Origin: Hydractinia symbiolongicarpus | Taxonomy: Eukaryota; Cnidaria; Hydrozoa; Anthoathecata; Hydractiniidae | Direction: 5' to 3' | Length of the DNA stretch: 64,000 bases | NCBI RefSeq assembly: GCF_029227915.1 | Contig: NC_079887.1 | Span: 8,990,001 to 9,054,000, forward strand | Part shown: positions 48,445 through 64,000 of the stretch, piece after piece | Position numbering within the stretch: the first letter of the stretch is position 1 | Layout: every line of letters begins with the position of its first letter | Program-made: the position numbers and the translations under genes | The notes under the pieces: model-generated | What the model was told of the DNA's origin: nothing | Seen by the model: only the letters and a program-made list of their open reading frames with translations | Database searches by the model: none

Positions 48445-49423
48445 AGGTATACCTTTTATTGTATCAAAAACGACGATCTTCCCAATGGTGAAACTATTTA
48501 TTTTTCGAAGGGGAATATTGACTTTATCCAAATAACTAACTTTTTTTCTGATCGGTCTTTCACACCTTAAATTGAATAAGAGTTAGAAATGAATGTTTTA
48601 TCATCCTCTTGAGTATAATTTTTAAAAATAAATTATATTTCCTTTTCGAAAGAAAATGACCATTACATCTTAAAAAAAAAACACTTTCATTTCTAAAAAT
48701 GTATGCCATCCTGTTCTGTTTCTGCAACTCACAGAAGAATAAACGACTTAGAAAGTTCTATTTCTATGGTATTCTCAGTCACGTCTTTGCGAATAATAAA
48801 ATTTAAAAGGACAACCTTCTGAATATTCATCGCTTCGGAAGTGTGAAAGTATCACCATCATTATGAGTATGCTTGAAAGGTGTGATATTTTAAAAAATCT
48901 TTAAAACACTTTTTCGTAGTGTTGGTTTTTTCGTATACCATCTATTACATTTCAAATTTCTTTTACAAAAGTACAGAAGATCTACAAAGGAGAGTGCTAC
49001 CGTGCTGTAGCCAACGTGTTCATCTAAAAGCGACTTTTTTCATTTTCAAAAAATCAACGATTCTCTAGATATTATATCTTAAAGACGAAAAATAAATCAA
49101 AAACAGGGACTTTGTGGAAAATAATTAAAAGATCGTTTTTACATACATCTCACGATTCTATAGAACATCCAATGAAGTTTGGAAACGAAGTAGTTTTGTA
49201 AATGAAGTCACGTTCTTGAAGACAGGGTGTGTTTCAAAAATGTCTCTGTACTTTTCACGAGTTAAAAAGTTTCAAATTATTTTTATACCACTATTTAAAA
49301 ATGCTTTTTGGTGATGTATGAATGAATAAACTTTGATTAACTATCGCTGAAACAATCGCGATTGTTTGTAAACTTTATTAGAGAAAGCTTGTGAAAATAA
49401 TCAGAATTTTTTTAATACTTTTT
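48445..49423. other. non-coding stretch between Helitrons
   Basis: About 980 bp beginning GGTATACCTTTTATTG right after a TTAA. No ORF. It may be part of a TTAA-targeting element, but I found no matching right end. Confidence 0.4.
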
Positions 49424-49844
49424 TAGTCGATAAGGCCCGTGGAAAAATCCACTTAGGCAAAGGCATAATGGAAAAGATAAGTTGTTTTAAGTGCTTTGCT
49501 GACGTCAGCAGTGCAGATTTAAAACAATATTGGCGAAATTTAGTTTATTCGTTGCGTGTATTGTGTAGAGGTTGAAACGTTGATCAAAATAAGGTATAGG
49601 ATCATTTGTTTTCGACGAACGCCTAAGAAGATATAAAGGTTTAAAAAATTAACTGACGTCAGCAAAGACCCGCAAAAGCACAAAAGTTTTCAGAAACTGG
49701 TATACCCGTTACCTTCGTGGTATAGATCTTAGAACTCAGAAATTTTAACATATTAGACATGCATTTTTCGGTAATATCAAAGGAAAATAAACACATCCAC
49801 TTTGCCTGTTGCAGACACACTGAACTGGCGTATTGTTATATAGA
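49424..49844 (-). mobile_element. Helitron, C type, reverse orientation (421 bp)
   Basis: On the minus strand: host A, TCTATATAACAATACGCC ... hairpin GTGGATTTTTCCAC, GGGCCTTATCGACTAA. It contains GCTGACGTCAGC near 49498. It shows that the family also inserts singly and in either direction. Confidence 0.8.
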
Positions 49845-50262
49845 TTTTATCATCACTCTAGAGAATTTATTTAGCTTTCAGAATATATATTTGTTACAGC
49901 GAGCAGAGGAGATATTTTAAATATACTGTGTATGTGTCTGAGGGGGTTTTCCGTATCCTTAAAATCGCCATTTTTCAATTTTTAATTTTTTAACCGGTGG
50001 ACGTAAAAACAACTACGACAATACACACTCCACTCTCATCGAACAATTATAAAAAAAAAAAAGATAATGTTGCAATGTAATAATGTTTTTAACTTACATC
50101 ATGGAGGCTAACATTAAATTTTATGTTCTGCCTTACAAAAATATTATTAATAAGATTTATCTAGTATATTTTAAAAATGTGATCTAACTGTTAAAAAAAT
50201 ACAAAAACTACGAAAATAATGTACATAATTAATACGTCCGCAATAGTACAATCAATTCTTAA

Positions 50263-51450
50263 GGCGTGAGTATACGAAAAAAATGGGGTTTTTTTAAAAA
50301 AAAAAATTTTCAGTGGTTAGATAGAAAAAGATCTGGGCTTAAAGAATATTTTTAAAAAATGTATTTAAGATAGATTATTATCCCCCCCCCAAAAAAAAAA
50401 AAAAAAAATTACTTTTTTTATAAATTATTTTTTTGTTATGCGATAAAGATCAAATATTTGTTCACGCGTAATCATCTTGGGTATTAATTTTTACTACTCA
50501 AGTATGTTCAAGGTTATAAATGATAGCCGACTCAAAGACGAAAATGATATTCGTGTGTAGTTAAAAGATTCTTTTAAAGTTTTTCTCCTATTTCCCATAA
50601 GGATATTTTCTTTTTTGCCTTCCGAAGTTGAATATATTTTACTGTGAAATACATGGCAAAACCATTTTATAATTTAACAGCGAATAAAAATCGTCATAAA
50701 TCGTTATAAAGCTTTTATATCATCAAAAAAAAGAAGAAAATCCAAAACAAAAATATTTGACTCGCCAACTAAAAGAAGATTAAAGCAAAAGGTGTCTACT
50801 GCCGATCCCCAAGCTAGCACTAGTCGAAAAGATGATTTTTTTTCTAGAGTTTGTTTTTGTTTTACCCATACTCAACTGTGTATAATTGCGAATGTGAGCG
50901 AACACGTGCAGCATAAGCAGAAGATGTGAAAAAAACCTGTTCTCTTTTTCACAGCGTTTTTAAGAGAGTATCACTTAGGTTTTAAATCTCTTTTACAAAA
51001 CTATAAAGGATGTGGGATGGAGAGCACGCTTAGCGTGGAGAGGAATGTTTGATCTAAAAACGCTTTCTTTAATTCTTAGAACGCGAGTTATGACGAGTTT
51101 TTTGACAATTAGAGGTTAAAAATTGTGGAAAAATTTTAATACTAAATAACTCCAAAAGTTAAAAACATTAGGAAATTAAAAAAGAGTTTTTAGATCAATG
51201 TCTTGTGATCACAAAAAAGCAAACAGCAAACTTGAGAAATTAGTAGTTTTGTAAAAAAGATTGATAGGAGAGGGGTCATTTTTTTTTCGTGTCTATTAAA
51301 CCTTTAAATTTTATTTTTTCTTAATAATTTTATACCATATATAGGTAATCAGATAGGCTTTCTAAAATTATATACAATAATATATCAAAATAAAGTTTTG
51401 GTGAATTAAAAGCATTTTAAAATATCACATTTTTTTTGTATACTCACGCC
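50263..51450. mobile_element. TTAA-flanked TIR element, 1188 bp, non-autonomous
   Basis: TTAA, then GGCGTGAGTATACGAAAAAA at the left. The right end reads TTTTTTGTATACTCACGCC, then TTAA. The terminal repeats differ at one base in about 23. TTAA target duplication is typical of piggyBac and Kolobok. The interior has no ORF. Confidence 0.8.
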
Positions 51451-51454
51451 TTAA

Positions 51455-52665
51455 AACGCACAGATGTGTTTAGAAAGTCAATGAGTAATAGTATCCAAAG
51501 CTTAATCAAAGAGCTCTACTTCAGCTCGTCAAATAAAGATTTATAAAATGTCATGAAACGCTCTTAATTTTTTTTGGATGGGTGGTACAAATGATCTGAA
51601 AACACCTTTCTTTAACTTTATTTAAAATTAATAGTATGGGAGATGGAGGATGGTTATTCCGTACTCTCCTTTTTTACACATCATTGAAAAATAATTGATC
51701 GATCTGTCTGTCTGTCCCATGTTGGATCACAATATGTTTCCTTTAACCAAATCCACATTGTTGTTATCGATATTCCGTTATGTTGATTACGATGTGACCC
51801 GTGTGCTGGTGATTGTACGGCTCCTATCTCTGTCCTTAGGTCCTATGAAATGTAAACAAATAACTATACCATTACTGTTACTGGAAGAAACATACAACAA
51901 TTGGTTTTTAATTTGTCACCCCTTGATAAAAAAAGGCTTCCCCTTTTCTTATTATTATCCAGATGAGTTTAAAGAGAATATATTTACTTGAAAAACGTTC
52001 AGTGAAATAGCTTTCCCACAGGAAAATGGTGATATATAAGACAACAAGACGAAGATTCTTGTGTGTATAAAAAGGTGTTGTGTTTAGCCTTTAAAAAGTT
52101 AAGAAAAACAAAGGCTGGTTTTTGTGGACTTTACGGCAGTCATGCACTAACATTTTTCAATGATTACTGAAAAATAATAGGTTACTTTAGTTTGCAGAAA
52201 GTGATATACTGTCTTGTGTTTGTGGAGATGACTTCTATAAAGCGTGAGATGTAACTTTTTTATGTCTAGTTTACACTACACTGTCTTACTAACATTTTAT
52301 AAGCCACATGACACTCAATTTTTTCAAAAAAAAATTAACCACGAAACAACTGAGTAATAGCCATACTGAAGGAAACGTTTGATTTCCAATGGCGGACAAG
52401 CCTAAGCATGAAATTTCTTATACAGCCATCGCTTATGTGAGCAATCGAAAATTAAATGTTGTTTTCATAACGTAAGTAGTAAATAAAATAACAACCAAAA
52501 AATATCTTTTGTAAAAGTCCCTCATTAACTCTCATCAAAATTTTTGTTGTGTCAAAGCCCGGTTTTTGATATCTTAAAGATATTAAAATTAAACTACTTT
52601 AGAAACGTTTTCTAGTAAAAAGACCTCAAAAACCTTACTACTAGTCCGATGTCCCGATTTTTGTT
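51455..52665. other. intergenic, 3' flank of the GPCR gene
   Basis: About 1.2 kb of AT-rich DNA. An open frame at 51695-51991 (98 codons) shows no domain and is probably chance. Additional C-terminal exons of the GPCR could lie here. Confidence 0.4.
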
Positions 52666-61944
<9,279 letters not shown>

Positions 61945-62271
61945 CTATAAGAACGAAACATGTTATATTAGAAAACCATCGTAATAAAATATTCCTTATT
62001 TTGTGCATGGTAAAAGTATTGTACTTAATGCTTTTTTCTTTACAGTTTAACATTCGTGAATCAGCCATTTTGAGATATTTCAAGAAGGGTTTTTTCGGGA
62101 ATAAACAATTTCAAGATTTGTTTCCAACAATTACTTTTGCGAATCGATTGGTACCTTTTCGTAATTTTTTAGACAACATAGCAGTTCATTGAATTTACTA
62201 ATATTAACAACAGAAACACAATAAACCACAGTACTTAAATTCATCAGAGAAGGTAACAAAAAAACTGTCAC
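61945..62271. other. GPCR intron or upstream DNA
   Basis: The exon at 61636-61944 needs an upstream exon ending in phase 1. I see no convincing candidate in this stretch. Confidence 0.4.
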
Positions 62272-62500
62272 TACCGTAAATGCTCGATTAAGCGCCCAGC
62301 CTCGATTAACGCCCACCCTCGAAAAAGCGCCTCTCTTAAATAGACGATTACCCATTTTTGCGATTTTGTTTTATGAGGCACCGCTGAAATAGGCGTGTAA
62401 GGGCCGTTATCTGAATATACTACTAGAGCCAAAGAGGCGCTAATTCGAATATTTAGAAATGAGAAAAAAATTAACCTTTTGCTCAAAAACAGCCAACTTC
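62272..62500. mobile_element. TACCGTAAATGCTCGATTAAGCGCC repeat (DNA-transposon end)
   Basis: A CpG-rich segment with repeated CTCGATTAAGCGCC / CTCGATTAACGCCC / CTCGAAAAAGCGCC. This resembles termini of an abundant cnidarian MITE-like family. No inverted partner is visible here, so only one end may be present. Confidence 0.4.
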
Positions 62501-62599
62501 TCAAAATCATCTACAGTATGAATTTCATGTTTTTAAGAAATTCGGTATTAAGTACAAGTTCGAGGTATGCAGAATCCTTGGATGTAGAGAGATAATAAA

Positions 62600-64000
62600 A
62601 CGAAAATGAACACTCGTGATTATTATCTCCGTTGTGCAAAACGTACAAATAGTGTAAATGACTGATCAAGTTACAGAAGAGTGCGAAATCTCGTGTCGTA
62701 TCACATTCGACAAGCAAAAGCAAATTACATCCGCTCACTTTTTCGGGAGAACGGTACCAGCCCGAAAACTTCTGGAAGCAAATCATAAAGTCGCATCCTG
62801 TAAAAAACAATGAAAGTGCACCTAGATCATTTTGAATTGGAAATGAAACTATCACAGATAAGAAACTAATAGCTGATGGATTCTGCTACTTTTTTGCAAC
62901 AGTAGGATCTACACTTGTAAATTCCATCCCATCTATCACGAATGGTTGCCATTTGATGGATCCTTTTATCTAGCTAACTATAATCCACAACATTTATCAT
63001 TCAAATTCCATCATGTTGAAATTTCAGAGACGATCAAAGTGTTGAAGGAAATTAATTCATCAAAAGCTTCCGGTATAGACGATCTCCCAGCTTTACTTAT
63101 AAAAGGATACAGCTGATGAACTAGCAGCACCGCTATCATTTTTGATTAATCACAGTTTCGAATCTGGAATTTTTCCAACGATCGAAAAGACTGCCAAAGT
63201 AACACCTATATACAAGTCAGAAGCAAAACATTTGCTCTCAAATTATCGTCCAATATCCGTCCTCAACGTGATATCGAAAGTAGTTGAAAAAATCGCCTTT
63301 GATCAACTATCACAGTACTTTGAATCGAACGGCCTCTTCAGTTCTTATCAATATGGCTTCCGTAAGAAAAGATCCACACAGCATGCTGTTACCAACCTAG
63401 TCAACCATATACGTAATAACATGGACAAAGGAAACAAGACTGGAGTACTTTATATGGACTTTCCTAAAGCATTTGACACCGTGAACCATTCATGTTTACT
63501 TCGCAAATTACCATACTACAGTATAACAGAGAATGAGCTATCATGGATAAGTGACTATTTATTCAATAGATCCCAATCAGTAAATTTTGAAAATACCAGT
63601 TCTAGAACGGAGAGTATCACTCATGGTGTTCCACAGGCATCCATTCTTGGCCCTCTTTTGTTCATCATTCTTCTAATGATTTGCATTTTCAATTAAAGAA
63701 CTGCTTTATTTTGAAATACGCTGATGACACAGTGTTGTACTACTGTCATAAAAACGAACGTCACATTGTATCCGTTATTAACAAAGAAGCTGCTGTTGTA
63801 CAATCTTGGATTAGAGATAATTATCTTATTCTCAACATGAAAAAAGGAAAAAACGAATTTGTTATGTATGAAAATAGATTGTCAAATGTGGATTATTGTA
63901 ATGTTGAAATTTTATCTACTACCATCAACCAGTCTGATAGTTACGAATATCTTGGTATAACGTTAGATTTTCATCTGAACCTGAACGAACACTACAGCAA
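62600..64000 (+). mobile_element. non-LTR retrotransposon (Jockey/CR1 supergroup), runs off the window
   Basis: Homology starts near 62600 with the endonuclease-RT linker in broken frames (DYYLRCAKRTNS, HIRQAKANYIRSLFRENG) and continues through LKEINSSKASGIDDLP at 63045 to the RT. Frameshifts and stops at about 63110 and 63690 show it is dead. It is on the opposite strand and in a different subfamily from the LINE at 34640. Confidence 0.85.
63142..64000 (+). pseudogene. reverse transcriptase of the terminal LINE, frameshifted, 3' end outside
   Basis: Open at 63142-63696 with NYRPISVLNVISKVVEK, YGFRKKRSTQHAV, MDFPKAFDTVNHSCLL (first catalytic Asp) and THGVPQASILGPLLF, where the usual GVPQGS has Ala for Gly. 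A frameshift near 63690 moves the rest to another frame: ILKYADDTVLYY (YADD active site), VVQSWIRDNYLILNMKK and YEYLGITLDFHLN up to the window edge. Confidence 0.85.

Noticed and set aside
51695-51991. A 98-aa frame near a GTCTGTCTGTC run
   Set aside because: No domain, and no splice or UTR context. The GTCTGTC run recalls Helitron 5' regions, but no TCTATATAATA end precedes it.

Overview
This window is eukaryotic and almost certainly from a marine invertebrate animal. My best guess is a cnidarian, probably a hydrozoan or other medusozoan; that guess is inference. The DNA is strongly AT-rich. Genes are split into short exons with GT-AG introns. The families present (adhesion GPCR with a HormR-GAIN-GPS core, laccase-type multicopper oxidase, plant-like class III chitinase with a peritrophin domain, LDAH) are metazoan. 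There are no operons, ribosome binding sites or bacterial features.

Layout of genes. 1-2100 (+): two weak gene pieces, then an intact single-exon CCCH zinc-finger protein. 3027-6615 (-): a seven-exon GH18 class III chitinase ending in a chitin-binding domain. 8540-11163 (-): a two-exon lipid-droplet-associated hydrolase (LDAH). 14092-27706 (-): an eight-exon laccase-type oxidase of about 700 residues with a signal peptide, all four copper-binding segments and a C-terminal membrane anchor. 52666-61944 (-): the 3' eleven coding exons of an adhesion GPCR (Ig-like, SEA-like, HormR, GAIN, GPS, seven TM helices). I assembled each multi-exon gene by hand from splice sites and reading phase. All phases agree except one chitinase junction. 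The genes are unrelated in function; the chitinase and oxidase are both secreted or surface enzymes, but nothing ties them into one pathway.

Layout of repeats. The laccase introns and the 28-50 kb interval are dominated by mobile DNA. The main component is a Helitron family (5' TC..., 3' hairpin plus CTAG or CTAA, inserted between A and T), with about 19 copies or pieces covering roughly 13-14 kb. Many are arranged head to tail, the CTAG of one touching the TC of the next. One array of three copies (31507-36779) sits inside another Helitron whose intact sister at 28671-30188 supplies the exact empty site. Other elements: an internally deleted THAP/Kolobok-like transposon next to a gene with a P2X7-type ballast domain (22.9-25.6 kb); a broken PIF/Harbinger element (19.2-21.2 kb); a second decayed THAP transposon (40.7-43.3 kb); two non-LTR retrotransposons (34.8-36.1 kb and 62.6-64 kb); several terminal-inverted-repeat MITEs; and large simple arrays, including a (CAGA) tract of 117 units and a 20-bp minisatellite with a 60-bp higher-order period.

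Limits. No splice evidence, database search or alignment was available. Family calls rest on motifs I recognise. Exon ends come from canonical splice signals and phase continuity.
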